Positions 7,171-15,846 of a DNA stretch of 64,000 nt are shown here, piece by piece; positions within the stretch are counted from its first letter, which is position 1, and every line of letters begins with the position of its first letter. Both the position numbers and the translations under genes were made by a program. Under the pieces are notes generated by a model, which was not told the origin of the DNA, did not search any database, and was given only the letters and a program-made list of their open reading frames with translations. Source of the stretch: JAAFIW01 sp031414805 (GTDB lineage: Bacteria > Pseudomonadota > Gammaproteobacteria > Burkholderiales > Burkholderiaceae_C); the NCBI GenBank assembly GCA_031414805.1, contig JANOQJ010000081.1, forward strand, positions 1 to 64,000, given 5' to 3'.

Positions 7171-8130
7171 ATGAGCATGTCAATCAACAAAGCAGAAAAG
7201 ATTCCCGTCAGCGCGGCTACACCGGTAATCTCTGTCAGTCCAGTGGTCGTGTCAGTTCCGGGGCGCGCCGTCGACCTGCAGCTGCGAGTTTCCGCGCCTG
7301 TCACCGGACGTGGGCTACCCATCATCCTCCTGTCGCACGGCCACGGGAGATCCAACAACCTGTCTTCATTGAACGGCTATGGCCCGCTCGCCAACTTCTG
7401 GGCTGCTCACGGCTTCGTTGTGGTTCAGCCCACGCACTTGAGCTCCAAGACACTCGATCTGGAAGGTCCCGACGCGCCATTGTTTTGGCGATCTCGCGTT
7501 CATGACATGAAGAGCATCATCGACCAACTGGACCCTATCGAGTTCTTGGTCCCGATGCTCAGCGGGCGTCTCGACAAAGGCCGAATCGCCGTGGCGGGAC
7601 ATTCGATGGGTGGGCATACGGCAAGCATGCTGTTGGGTATGCGCCTGACCGATCCCAACGACGGCACGTTGGTGGACTTGGCTGAGCCGCGGATCAAGGC
7701 CGGGGTACTGCTTTCCACGGCTGGCAGCGGTGGTACTGATCTCAGTGCGTTTGCCGCCGAGCACTACCCAGTCATGTCGGGTCCAAGCTTTGCTGAGATG
7801 AAGACGCCAGCCCTGGTGATCGCAGGCGACAAAGACGTCGCATCGCACCTGACCACTCGGGGTGCCGACTGGTTTGCCGATCCCTACTTTCTGAGTACGG
7901 GTCCCAAATGTTTGCTGACACTGTTTGGCGCACAACATGGGCTTGGCGGGGTTTCCGGATACGACGTCGCCGAGACGACGGACGAGAACCCCGAGCGGGT
8001 GGCTGTGGTCCAGCGGTTGAGTTGGGCCTACCTGCGCACGGCGCTGTATCCCGAAGATCGCGCCTGGCCTACCGCTTGCGCCGCATTGGCCGAATTCGCA
8101 GATGCGCTGGGGCGGGTCGAATGCAAGTGA
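7171..8130 (+). CDS. Alpha/beta hydrolase, dienelactone/chlorophyllase-like
   Basis: A 319-residue hydrolase. The oxyanion strand reads LPIILLSHGHGRS and the nucleophile elbow is GHSMGGH with Ser145. A late acidic residue (VIAGDKD) and a histidine in FGAQHGLGG complete a likely catalytic triad. The length and the GHSMGGHTA context resemble the chlorophyllase-like/PAF-acetylhydrolase-like group, acting on esters. The ATG at 7171 is favoured because GGAAAG lies about ten bases upstream, though ATG 7153 is possible. No convincing signal peptide is seen. It is probably induced through the divergent TetR regulator. Confidence 0.8.
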   Translation: MSMSINKAEKIPVSAATPVISVSPVVVSVPGRAVDLQLRVSAPVTGRGLPIILLSHGHGRSNNLSSLNGYGPLANFWAAHGFVVVQPTHLSSKTLDLEGPDAPLFWRSRVHDMKSIIDQLDPIEFLVPMLSGRLDKGRIAVAGHSMGGHTASMLLGMRLTDPNDGTLVDLAEPRIKAGVLLSTAGSGGTDLSAFAAEHYPVMSGPSFAEMKTPALVIAGDKDVASHLTTRGADWFADPYFLSTGPKCLLTLFGAQHGLGGVSGYDVAETTDENPERVAVVQRLSWAYLRTALYPEDRAWPTACAALAEFADALGRVECK

Positions 8131-8167
8131 ATCTTGGGCGTACTGCTTGCGTAAAACTATGCAAATT

Positions 8168-8208
8168 GCTACAAAAAACATAGCTGCTTGATCAGTATTT
8201 AAAAGGGC
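8168..8208 (+). repeat. 41-bp dispersed repeat, copy 4
   Basis: GCTACA and ATAGC arms, then TGCTTGATCA and AAAAGGGC, with the longer tail CTGGATGCCGATTT. It lies after the hydrolase stop codon. The next 180 bases hold no supported gene; one open reading (8237-8382) encodes a short tail ending VVVHPAREDR that I could not assign. Confidence 0.85.
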
Positions 8209-8387
8209 TGGATGCCGATTTCGCCCTAAACCTTGCGTTGACCAGCGATTCATATTTCATAACGCACCGACCGAATGCGGTGCTGGCGGAGCTGCTGCAA
8301 AAGTCAAGCGACCCCGCGTCGCTGCGTTGTCGGGTCTGGCTGGAGCGGGTGGTGGTGCATCCGGCACGCGAAGACCGGTAGCACGGA

Positions 8388-9617
8388 TTACCCCACCGCA
8401 AGTACCGCCACCGCGCCGTCGTCCATCAGCACGGCCACCGAGCCCGAATCACCCAAGCTCACCATCGCGGCCACGCGAGAAGGCAGCGTGTACTCGCCCA
8501 CTACGCGCCATTGGATGGCCCCGTCCAGCAGCAGCACGCGCAGGCCGCTTTGATCAGGTATCAGCAAGCGCTGGCCGTGCCAGGCGGACAGGTTGAGTTG
8601 CCGTGAACCGATGCGGTGGTTGCTCACCCCCGAGCGCAAGGTGCCTGCCACCAACTGCTGGCCCTGCTGCTGGTAGGTGTGCAGCACGCCGCCGATGTGG
8701 GGCGTGTGAACCGCAAGCCAGTGCTTGCCGTGCACGGTGGGTGACATCCAGCGGTTCGCGGTGCCCAGCGGTGCGCCCAGCGCAGCAATGCGCAAGACAC
8801 CCGGCGTGGCGGGGTCGGCATCGAGCAAAACCAGTTGGCCGCCCTGCGGGCCTGAGCGCACCGTGAGCAAACCATCGCGCTGGCCCAGTGAAACTTTGCG
8901 TGGCGCAATGTCTTCCAGCACGTGGGGCTCGCCTACGATCAGCTCGCGCATCACGCGCAGGCTGTGGCGCTCCAGCAGGTAGGCGCGCGTGGCCTCTATG
9001 CGGTCGCCCAGCACGCCGTGCGGGTAGCGCTGGTCGTTGGGCCCGCCCAGCACCACCACATGGCCGCCATCGCCCGAGCCATCCAGGTCGGCTTGCAGCA
9101 GGCCTGCATCGGGCAGCACCGCCACCTCCGAGCGGGCCACGCGACGCCAAGTTTGGGTGCCGTCGGGCTCCAGACGAACGACGTGGTGTTGCGTGGCGGA
9201 CGCTTGAATGGCAATGACTGCCAGCGGCAAAACCAACAACCCGGCAGCGGCGGGCAATGTGCCTTCGCTCGACTGGCTCACTCGCCCGGCTTCCAGCACC
9301 CACAGCGCGCCGTTGCGCTGCCGGGCTGCAATGCGCCCGTGACCCAGGGCCAAGGGCGTTTGAGCATCTAGCCCTTCGCCTAAACGCTGCGGTGCGGCGC
9401 TTGTGTTTGTAGTAAGCGGCGAAGGGAATGCTGTGGGCAAGGCCCACAGCGTGCCGCCGATACCCATGCCCAGCAGGCCAGTGGGGCCACCGGAGGCCAG
9501 TTGCGCCATGGCTTCAGGTTGCAACACACGGCGCGCGGCAAGTGTCTGCGCCTGCACGCGGTTCGTCGTCAGCAGACCACCGCCCAACGCCGCCAGGGCG
9601 TAGCGCCGGGAGATCAC
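8388..9617 (-). CDS. Exported beta-propeller-like protein of unknown function
   Basis: A 409-residue protein with an N-terminal export signal (SRRYALAALGGGLLTTNRVQAQ, twin-arginine-like but without a perfect motif). The body alternates short strands and glycine turns (GGHVVVLGGPND, LLTVRSGPQGG, SVAVLMDDGAVAVL), suggesting a WD40/kelch-like propeller in the periplasm. I do not recognise a named family. It begins ten bases after the thioredoxin-like gene ends on the same strand, so the two are probably co-transcribed and may share an envelope function. Confidence 0.6.
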   Translation of the reverse strand: MISRRYALAALGGGLLTTNRVQAQTLAARRVLQPEAMAQLASGGPTGLLGMGIGGTLWALPTAFPSPLTTNTSAAPQRLGEGLDAQTPLALGHGRIAARQRNGALWVLEAGRVSQSSEGTLPAAAGLLVLPLAVIAIQASATQHHVVRLEPDGTQTWRRVARSEVAVLPDAGLLQADLDGSGDGGHVVVLGGPNDQRYPHGVLGDRIEATRAYLLERHSLRVMRELIVGEPHVLEDIAPRKVSLGQRDGLLTVRSGPQGGQLVLLDADPATPGVLRIAALGAPLGTANRWMSPTVHGKHWLAVHTPHIGGVLHTYQQQGQQLVAGTLRSGVSNHRIGSRQLNLSAWHGQRLLIPDQSGLRVLLLDGAIQWRVVGEYTLPSRVAAMVSLGDSGSVAVLMDDGAVAVLAVG

Positions 9618-9627
9618 AAGGCAGAGG

Positions 9628-10008
9628 TCACAAAGCGGCCTTCAAAGCCGCACGAATACCGTCAGCGCTGGTGTCACCCGCCGAGCGGGCCACTTCTTTC
9701 TTGCCCTTGAACACCACCAGGGTGGACTGGGATTTCACCGAGAGCTGGCGCTGAATGTCTTTGTCGGTGTCGAAGTTCACCGAGAGCACGGTGAGCTTGA
9801 GTGCAGGCTCGGCTTTCAGGCTGTCCAGCACTTTGTCTTGGGCGCGGCAGGTGGGGCACCAGTTGGCCCGAAAGTGCAAGGCGACGGGCGCATCAGATTT
9901 TTGGGCCACTGCCAGCGCATCGGCTGAGTAGGGTTTGATATCCAGCGCGTGGGCCGAGGCGGCAGCGCACACCAACAGTGTGCTGGCGATGAATTTTGCA
10001 AAGGTCAT
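9628..10008 (-). CDS. Periplasmic thioredoxin-fold protein (CPTC)
   Basis: A 126-residue protein with a Sec signal peptide (residues 1-21, ending ASAHA) and a thioredoxin fold. The redox motif WCPTC places the cysteines at 51 and 54. The cis-proline region reads STLVVFKGKKEVAR. CPxC chemistry suggests reduction or isomerisation of disulfides in the periplasm rather than cytosolic thioredoxin activity. I chose the ATG at 10008, which gives a clean signal peptide. It sits directly upstream of the propeller gene in an apparent two-gene operon. Confidence 0.85.
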   Translation of the reverse strand: MTFAKFIASTLLVCAAASAHALDIKPYSADALAVAQKSDAPVALHFRANWCPTCRAQDKVLDSLKAEPALKLTVLSVNFDTDKDIQRQLSVKSQSTLVVFKGKKEVARSAGDTSADGIRAALKAAL

Positions 10009-10114
10009 GGCGGGTGTCCTGGGTTGAAGTGAGCAGAAAAGTGCTTTCACTAGTCTCTGTACTTCGGAATTGCCAATCCAAAGTTACAGCCCTGCCCGGG
10101 ACTTGCCAGGAAAA

Positions 10115-10657
10115 TTACTTGGGCAAGACCAACGGTTTGAGCGTGCCGCAGTCTCCCCCGAGCCATTTGCCGCTGGCCTGCATGGTGCTGGCGTGGGGCT
10201 TGCCCTGGTGGGTGCTGTTCATGGTCATGTTCATCGTGTAGGCGGTGTCGCTGGTGTAGGTGAACACGCCTTCACCGGTGGAGGCGGGGTTGGTGCAGGT
10301 GTATTTCATCTTGTAGCCGGTAGCGGTCTTGTCGTTGGTGCTGGTGCAGTTGCCTTGTTGCTGGGTTGCCAACTGGCCGCGGTCAATCATTTCTTTGTTG
10401 ATGCAGGCGCGGGTCACCATGCCACCACCGGCCGCTGCACCGAAGCTCACACCCTGCTTTTCCATCATGTCCTGCATTTGTTTGCGTTCGGCGGGCTTCA
10501 TCGCAGCCATCTGCTTTTCCATTTGCGCCATGGCTTGCTCCATTTGTGGGTTACCGCCCATCTTGCTGGTGACCTCCCACAAGCCGGGTTTCATGGTTTG
10601 GGCTGATGCGCTGGCAGCGCAGGTGAGCAAAGCGAGGGCAGGCAAAAAGCGGTTCAT
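10115..10657 (-). CDS. DUF3617 periplasmic protein
   Basis: A 180-residue exported protein with signal peptide MNRFLPALALLTCAASASAQ. The family opening MKPGLWEVTSKM follows, then a methionine- and glutamine-rich helix, and a cysteine-containing beta region (RACINKEM, GNCTSTND, YTCTNPASTGEG, GGDCGTL). DUF3617 proteins are common periplasmic proteins of proteobacteria with no known activity. It appears to be a single-gene unit upstream of the thioredoxin-like pair, with about 110 bases of spacer. Confidence 0.85.
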   Translation of the reverse strand: MNRFLPALALLTCAASASAQTMKPGLWEVTSKMGGNPQMEQAMAQMEKQMAAMKPAERKQMQDMMEKQGVSFGAAAGGGMVTRACINKEMIDRGQLATQQQGNCTSTNDKTATGYKMKYTCTNPASTGEGVFTYTSDTAYTMNMTMNSTHQGKPHASTMQASGKWLGGDCGTLKPLVLPK

Positions 10658-10715
10658 GGCGACTCCGTTGACTTTAAAAGCCGCTATTTTGTCGGCTACA
10701 GCCCGTAACAGCGTG

Positions 10716-11189
10716 TCAAATTAGTGGCAAATGGCCGGAATTCTTGACTTCTTCCATCACCGCGTAGGTGCGCGTTTCGCGCACGCCGGGTAGCTGCCAC
10801 AGCACGGTGCCCGCAAAGTGGCGGTAGGCGGTCATGTCGGCCATGCGGGTTTTAAGCAGGTAGTCAAAGCCACCGGCCACCATGTGGCATTCCATGATTT
10901 CGCCATGCACCTGCACCGCTGCCTTGAAGGCCTCAAACACGTTGGGCGTGGTGCGGTCCAGCAGCACCTCGACAAATACCAGCAGGCCCGCGCCCAGTTG
11001 CTGCGGGTTCAGCCGTGCCTCGTAGCCGGTGATGAAGCCGTCTTTGCTCAGCCGCTGCACCCGCGCCAGCACGGCGGTGGGCGACAGGCTGACGGTTTCG
11101 GCCAGCTTGAGGTTGGACATGCGGCCGTCGCGCTGCAGTGCATCCAGAATTTTCAGGTCGATGCGGTCGAGGTCGGTGAGGGTTGGCAT
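10716..11189 (-). CDS. Lrp/AsnC-family regulator
   Basis: A 157-residue regulator with an N-terminal HTH (DLKILDALQRDGRMSNLKLA, then LSPTAVLARVQRLSKDGFI) and a C-terminal RAM/AsnC ligand domain containing GGFDYLLKTRMADM. The closing RETRTYAVMEEVK is typical of Lrp-like proteins that respond to amino acids as octamers. No amino-acid gene adjoins it, so its regulon is unknown. The region upstream of its start carries copy 5 of the 41-bp repeat. Confidence 0.9.
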   Translation of the reverse strand: MPTLTDLDRIDLKILDALQRDGRMSNLKLAETVSLSPTAVLARVQRLSKDGFITGYEARLNPQQLGAGLLVFVEVLLDRTTPNVFEAFKAAVQVHGEIMECHMVAGGFDYLLKTRMADMTAYRHFAGTVLWQLPGVRETRTYAVMEEVKNSGHLPLI

Positions 11190-11219
11190 GGGGCCATTTT
11201 ATGAAGAAAATGGCGTTCA

Positions 11220-11260
11220 GCCCTTATATATATTGCTCAAGCAGCTATTGTTTTGATAGT
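11220..11260 (-). repeat. 41-bp dispersed repeat, copy 5
   Basis: An inverted copy: on the minus strand it reads ACTATC, AATAGCTGCTTGAGCAATAT, ATAAGGGC. It lies between the Lrp start and the end of the broken LysR gene. Confidence 0.85.
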
Positions 11261-11304
11261 AAGCAGGCGTTTGTCCAGCAGTACCGGGTGCCCCCAACGC
11301 CTGT

Positions 11305-12214
11305 TCAGCCCGCCACCCGCTGCGCAAACGATTTGCGTAAGTGGTCTACCAGCAGCCGCACGCGCGTGGGCAACCTGTCGCGGCTGGGGAATAGGGCGGA
11401 GATGGGGCGGGTGTTGGCTTCGGCCCATTCGGGCAGCAGGCGCACCAAGTCACCGCGCAGCAGGTCGCCGGTCACCGCGTAATCCGGCAGCAAGCCCACG
11501 CCTGCGCCGTAGCGCACGAACTCACGGGCCGCGATGCCGGAGTGGGTTTTGACGGCGGCGTTCAGCCGCAGGCTGCTTCGCTGGGCGGTGCGCAGATTCA
11601 ACAGCTCGAGCTTTTGCGGGTGGGCCAGTTGCGTGATGCTGACCCAGGGCAAGTTGAGCAAGTCGTCTGGCGCTTCAATGGTGGGATGCTGCTGGGCAAA
11701 CTCGCGGGAGGCGCACAGCAGCATGTGGCACGAGCCGATTTCTGTGGCGAACAAGCCGGTGTCGGGCAGGCGGCCCACGCGCAGGGCCAAATCGAAGCGC
11801 TCCTCGATCAGGTTAGACACCGAGTCTTCCAGAACCAGGTCAAAGGTCACATCGGGGTGCAGCTGGCGAAATTGGCCCAGTTGCGCAATCAAAAAACTCA
11901 CGCCAAAGTTGTAAGACGAGGTCAGGCGAATCAAGCCGCTGGCGCCCACACGCTGCGCCTCCACGGTGGCAAAGGCGGTTTCGCTAGCCGCCACCATGTC
12001 GCGGCAGCTCGCATAAAAAGCATGGCCCTCCTGTGTGAGCGACAGGGCCCCGGGTGCTGCGGCTGATCAGCTGTGTGCCCAGCCGCTTTTCCAGTGCCGC
12101 CACATGCGCGCTCACCACCGATTTGCCCAACCCCAACGCCACCGCCGCTTTGGAAAACGAGCCTTGTTCCACCACTTGCGCAAACACGGCCATTCGGTTG
12201 AGTTCTTTCAGCAT
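11305..12214 (-). pseudogene. LysR-family regulator with a +1 frameshift
   Basis: The N-terminal HTH (LNRMAVFAQVVEQGSFSKAA to RLGTQLISRSTR) is read from an ATG at 12214. The rest of a normal LysR protein, beginning MVAASETAFATVEAQ and running through the effector domain to FAQRVAG, is in another frame ending at 11305. The break is at a C4 run (12048-12051). Removing one base restores RALSLTQEGHAFYASCRDMVAASE-type continuity across the join. It may be a real mutation or a sequencing slip. The gene is divergent from the isoprene cluster and would be its expected local regulator. Confidence 0.85.
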
Positions 12215-12337
12215 GTGTTGCCTTTTGATTCAGTTATGCCGGTTATTGTGCGGTTTTTGCGGACAGTCTTTCCGAGTTTTGGTGACTGGTGTAGTTTTAA
12301 GCGCCGCAGTACGCTTCGCTACCAAACAGTAACTGAC

Positions 12338-12359
12338 GCGCCACCCAGCTGGGTGGCGC
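12338..12359. promoter_or_regulatory. Perfect 22-bp palindrome upstream of isoG
   Basis: An exactly symmetrical sequence centred on AGCT (arms GCGCCACCCAG) ends about five bases before the GCAGGAG ribosome-binding site of isoG. It could act as an operator or as an mRNA hairpin masking translation initiation. Confidence 0.55.
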
Positions 12360-12381
12360 CGCCCGGCAGGAGACAAAGACA

Positions 12382-13587
12382 ATGAGCGGACCGTTATCCG
12401 GTATACGCATCGTCGACATGACGACGATGCTTTCTGGCCCGTGGGCGGCAATGATTCTGGCTGACCAGGGTGCCGATGTGATCAAAGTGGAAGTGCCAGG
12501 CGTGGGCGACCATGTGCGCTCGCTGGGCAACCAGCGCGCCGGTATGTCGGCCATGTTTTTAAACATCAACCGCAACAAGCGCTCCATCAGCGTCGACGTG
12601 AAAAACCCCCAGGGACGCGACCTGGTGCGCAAGCTGGCCGGCACGGCCGACGTGTTCATGCAGAACTTTCGCCCCGGCGTGGTGGACCGGCTGGGCGTGG
12701 GCGAAGCCGACATTCGCCACGCAGCGCCCGAGATCATCTACACCTCGATCAGCGGTTTTGGCGACGAGGGCCCGTGGGTGGGCAAGCCGGTGTACGACCC
12801 CATCATTCAAGCCGTGTCAGGCCTGACCACGGTGCAAGCCGGCTCGGATGCTGAGCGCCCACGTTTGATACGCACCGTGTTGCCCGACAAGCTGGCGGCG
12901 GTGACGGTATCGCAAGCCATTTCGGCGGCGCTGGTCAGCAAGCTACGCACCGGCAAAGGCCAGCACCTGCGTATTTCCATGCTCGACTCGGTGCTGTACT
13001 TTTTGTGGGCCTCCGACATGGGCGCGCAAACCTACCCCGACAAAGAGGTCAGCCACCAGGAAGCGGCCAGCTTCATTGACCTGATATACGAAACCAAAGA
13101 TGGCCACATGACGGTGGCCGTGATGAGTAACAAAGAGTGGCTGGGTTTGACCAAAGCCCTGGAAAAACCGGAATGGTTGGCCGACGAGCGCTTTGCCACG
13201 CCCAGCGCGCGCGACCAGCACGTCAATGAGCGGTTGATCATGACCCAGGAGGTCATGCGAAGCCGCAACACGGCTGAGTGGATGGCGCGGCTGGAAGCGC
13301 AAGACGTGCCGTGTGCACCTGCGCTGAAGCGCAGCGAAGTCATCAATCACCCGCAGGTTTTGGCCAGTGGCTCGGTGGTGGAAACCCAGCACCACGCGGC
13401 GGGCCGTTTGCGCCAGGCCCGATCACCTGCGCGATTTGCAGGCACACCATCGGTTCACCGGCGGGGTGCGCCGCTACTGGGCGAACACAACGACGAGGTG
13501 CTGCGCGAACTGGGCTACACCCCGGCGCAACTCGACGCGCTACGCGCCAGCCGCGTGATTGGCAGCGAAAACCTTGTTGCCAGCTGA
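12382..13587 (+). CDS. isoG: Family III CoA-transferase of the isoprene cluster (IsoG-like)
   Basis: A 401-residue CaiB/BaiF-type CoA-transferase. The start GIRIVDMTTMLSGPWAAMILAD is typical, as is the catalytic aspartate context VLPDKLAAV with Asp169, the same number as in formyl-CoA transferase. In isoprene degraders IsoG acts after the glutathione steps, probably attaching CoA to 2-glutathionyl-2-methyl-3-butenoate. It is the first gene of a ten-gene co-directional run and has a good Shine-Dalgarno (GCAGGAG). The CoA-transferase fold is certain; the isoprene assignment rests on the neighbourhood. Confidence 0.8.
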   Translation: MSGPLSGIRIVDMTTMLSGPWAAMILADQGADVIKVEVPGVGDHVRSLGNQRAGMSAMFLNINRNKRSISVDVKNPQGRDLVRKLAGTADVFMQNFRPGVVDRLGVGEADIRHAAPEIIYTSISGFGDEGPWVGKPVYDPIIQAVSGLTTVQAGSDAERPRLIRTVLPDKLAAVTVSQAISAALVSKLRTGKGQHLRISMLDSVLYFLWASDMGAQTYPDKEVSHQEAASFIDLIYETKDGHMTVAVMSNKEWLGLTKALEKPEWLADERFATPSARDQHVNERLIMTQEVMRSRNTAEWMARLEAQDVPCAPALKRSEVINHPQVLASGSVVETQHHAAGRLRQARSPARFAGTPSVHRRGAPLLGEHNDEVLRELGYTPAQLDALRASRVIGSENLVAS

Positions 13588-13611
13588 TTTCTCACTTCTA
13601 AAACAAAACTT

Positions 13612-14292
13612 ATGAAAACCATTCTTGTCGTCGGTGCCGACCGTGGCATCGCCCATTCCATCTGCCTGATGCTCAAAGCCCGTGGCGAACGCGTCATTGC
13701 CGCCTGCATGGGCAAAGGCGAAACCTTGTTGAGCGCCAACATTGAAGTGATTGGTGGGATTGACATCACCTCCGGCCTGGCTGTCGACATGCTGGGCGTG
13801 GCACTGAAAGACAAGCAGGTCAAGCTCGATTGGCTGCTGCATGTGGCCGGTGTGCTGGGCCTGGACGAGCTGGGCAAGATTGATTACGCCGACATGCGCC
13901 GCCAGTTCGAGATCAACACCCTGGGCCCCTTGCGCGTGGCCGAGGTGTGCCTGCCGCACCTGGATGCCGGTGCCAAAGTGGGTGTGGTGACCAGCCGCGT
14001 GGGCTCGCTGGGCGACAACGGCTCCGGCGGTATGTATGCCTACCGCGTCTCGAAATGCGCGGCCAACATGGTCACGCTGAATTTGCACCACGACCTGGTC
14101 AAACGCGGCGTAGCCGTGGTGGCCTTACACCCCGGCATGGTGGCCACCGACCTGACCAAAGACTACCCCGGCACCTTCAACTACATCCAGCCCGAAGACG
14201 CCGCCAAAGGCCTGATCGCCCGCATGGACGAGCTGACGCTGCAGACCTCTGGCCAATTCCGCCATGCCAACGGCGACACGCTGATCTGGTAG
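13612..14292 (+). CDS. isoH: SDR dehydrogenase of the isoprene cluster (IsoH-like)
   Basis: A 226-residue short-chain dehydrogenase. The nucleotide loop reads VVGADRGIA at residues 6-14. The catalytic residues are Ser128 (VVTSRVGS), Tyr144 and Lys148 (YAYRVSK). The length fits IsoH, the NAD-dependent dehydrogenase that oxidises the glutathione adduct of isoprene epoxide from alcohol to acid. It starts 24 bases after isoG and is followed by two GST genes, as in known isoprene loci. Substrate specificity is inferred from synteny. Confidence 0.8.
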   Translation: MKTILVVGADRGIAHSICLMLKARGERVIAACMGKGETLLSANIEVIGGIDITSGLAVDMLGVALKDKQVKLDWLLHVAGVLGLDELGKIDYADMRRQFEINTLGPLRVAEVCLPHLDAGAKVGVVTSRVGSLGDNGSGGMYAYRVSKCAANMVTLNLHHDLVKRGVAVVALHPGMVATDLTKDYPGTFNYIQPEDAAKGLIARMDELTLQTSGQFRHANGDTLIW

Positions 14293-14352
14293 CACCCGCA
14301 TTCACGTTCCCCCACCGCAAGCAACCCACCATTAACAACGAAGGAGACAAGC

Positions 14353-15069
14353 ATGATTGCCCTGTACCAATACCTGCCCGCCTGGACGGTTCCCTGCATC
14401 AGCCCCTATGTGACCAAAGTCGCGTACTACATGGCCATGAACGGCATGCAGTACGAAATGAAACCGGGCAACCTGGCCACGCTGGACAAAGACACGCCCG
14501 CCGGCAAACTGCCCTGCATTGTGGACACCGACGGCACCACGGTGAACGACTCCACTCACATCATTGAGTACTTCCGCGGCAAATACGGCCAGGGCATTGA
14601 TGCCGGTGCCACACCCGCCGAGCATGCGGTGATGATGGCTTTCAACCGCATGATTGATGAGCACACCTACTGGGTGGGCATCATCCAGCCGCGCTGGCGC
14701 GAAACATCGGGCTGGGAAAAGTACCTGCGCATCATTGCCGGCAGTGATGATGTGCCACCCGGCTTGCGCTCGTTTGCGGACGATTTCCGCTTTCGCATCT
14801 TGAATGAGTTCATGCATGGTGGCTGGGGCCGCATGCCAGCCGAGGTGATCTACCGCCGTGCCCGCACCGATATCGACGCACTGTCCGACTTCCTGGGCGA
14901 CAAGCAATTTTTCATGGGCGACAAGCCGCGCTGGATTGATGCGGCTGTGCTGTCCATCCTGCGCCAGATCATCGAATCGCCGTTTGACTTCGACACCAAA
15001 GACTATGGCGCAAGCAAGAAGAATCTGGTGGCCTACATGGCGCGCATGAAAGAGCGCTTCGGCATCTGA
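14353..15069 (+). CDS. isoI: Glutathione S-transferase (IsoI-like)
   Basis: A 238-residue GST with an N-terminal thioredoxin-like domain (MIALYQYLPAWTVPCISPYV, then AGKLPCIVD and the glutathione-binding turn DSTHIIEYF) and a helical C-terminal domain ending in a metaxin-like region. IsoI conjugates glutathione to isoprene epoxide in Rhodococcus. Either this gene or the next could do so here. It is separated from isoH by about 60 bases with a good AAGGAG ribosome-binding site. Confidence 0.78.
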   Translation: MIALYQYLPAWTVPCISPYVTKVAYYMAMNGMQYEMKPGNLATLDKDTPAGKLPCIVDTDGTTVNDSTHIIEYFRGKYGQGIDAGATPAEHAVMMAFNRMIDEHTYWVGIIQPRWRETSGWEKYLRIIAGSDDVPPGLRSFADDFRFRILNEFMHGGWGRMPAEVIYRRARTDIDALSDFLGDKQFFMGDKPRWIDAAVLSILRQIIESPFDFDTKDYGASKKNLVAYMARMKERFGI

Positions 15070-15099
15070 GCCTGTGCGACGCTCCACCACGGTACGACC

Positions 15100-15831
15100 A
15101 TGATCACGCTGTACTACTACACCTCACCCAACGCCCGCAAGGTGCTGATGATGCTGGAGGAGACCGGCTTGGCGTACCAGGTGCAGTGGGTGGATATCTC
15201 CAAGGGCGAGCAACACGCGCCCGACTATTTGCAGCTCAGCCCCAACAACAAGGTTCCCGCGCTGATTGATGCGAACGGGCCGGGCTGCCAGCCGCTGGCC
15301 TTGTTCGAATCGGGCGCAATTTTGTTGTACTTGGCCGAGAAAGCCGGGCGGTTGATTCCGGCGGATCCGGTGGGTCGCTGGAACGTGATCAAGTGGTTGT
15401 TCTGGCAAACCGCCAGCCAGGGGCCCCTGCTTGGGCAGGCAGCGCACTTTGTCAGCCATGCAGCGCAGCGCGGGATTGATGCGCCCTATGCCACGGACCG
15501 CTACCGCCAGGAGGCACTGCGTTTGTATGGCGTGCTGGAGCGGCAACTGGCGGCCCAAGACTACATCTGCGGCGAGTTTTCGATTGCCGACATTGCCGCC
15601 TTTCCCTGGGTGCGCGTGGCCAAGGGCCACGGCGTGAACACTGACGAATTTCCCCGTGTGGCGCAGTGGTGTGCCGCCGTGAGTGCCCGCCCCAGCGCGC
15701 AGAAAAAGTTGGACCGCGACGCCGCCACACTGGCCGCCGCCAAAACCGGCAACTACAGCGACGCGACCTGGAAAGCCCTCTTTGGCAGCCATGCTGGTAG
15801 TCAGCCCGTGACGGACCAAGTTTCTGCATAA
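15100..15831 (+). CDS. isoJ: Glutathione S-transferase (IsoJ-like)
   Basis: A 243-residue GST of the YfcG/YghU-like type. The N-terminal domain has TSPNARKVLMMLEETGL, the cis-proline NNKVPALID and the glutathione-binding ESGAILLYLAEK. A long helical C-terminal domain carries FSIADIAAFPWV. It follows isoI by 30 bases. The pairing of two unlike GSTs after an SDR and a CoA-transferase is the hallmark of isoprene loci, where IsoI and IsoJ have different epoxide and conjugation activities. Confidence 0.8.
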   Translation: MITLYYYTSPNARKVLMMLEETGLAYQVQWVDISKGEQHAPDYLQLSPNNKVPALIDANGPGCQPLALFESGAILLYLAEKAGRLIPADPVGRWNVIKWLFWQTASQGPLLGQAAHFVSHAAQRGIDAPYATDRYRQEALRLYGVLERQLAAQDYICGEFSIADIAAFPWVRVAKGHGVNTDEFPRVAQWCAAVSARPSAQKKLDRDAATLAAAKTGNYSDATWKALFGSHAGSQPVTDQVSA

Positions 15832-15846
15832 CCCTAAAAGCAACCC

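Noticed and set aside
8237..8382. Possible C-terminal gene remnant ending VVVHPAREDR
   Set aside because: It is too short, has no start, and matches no family I recognise; not supported as a gene.
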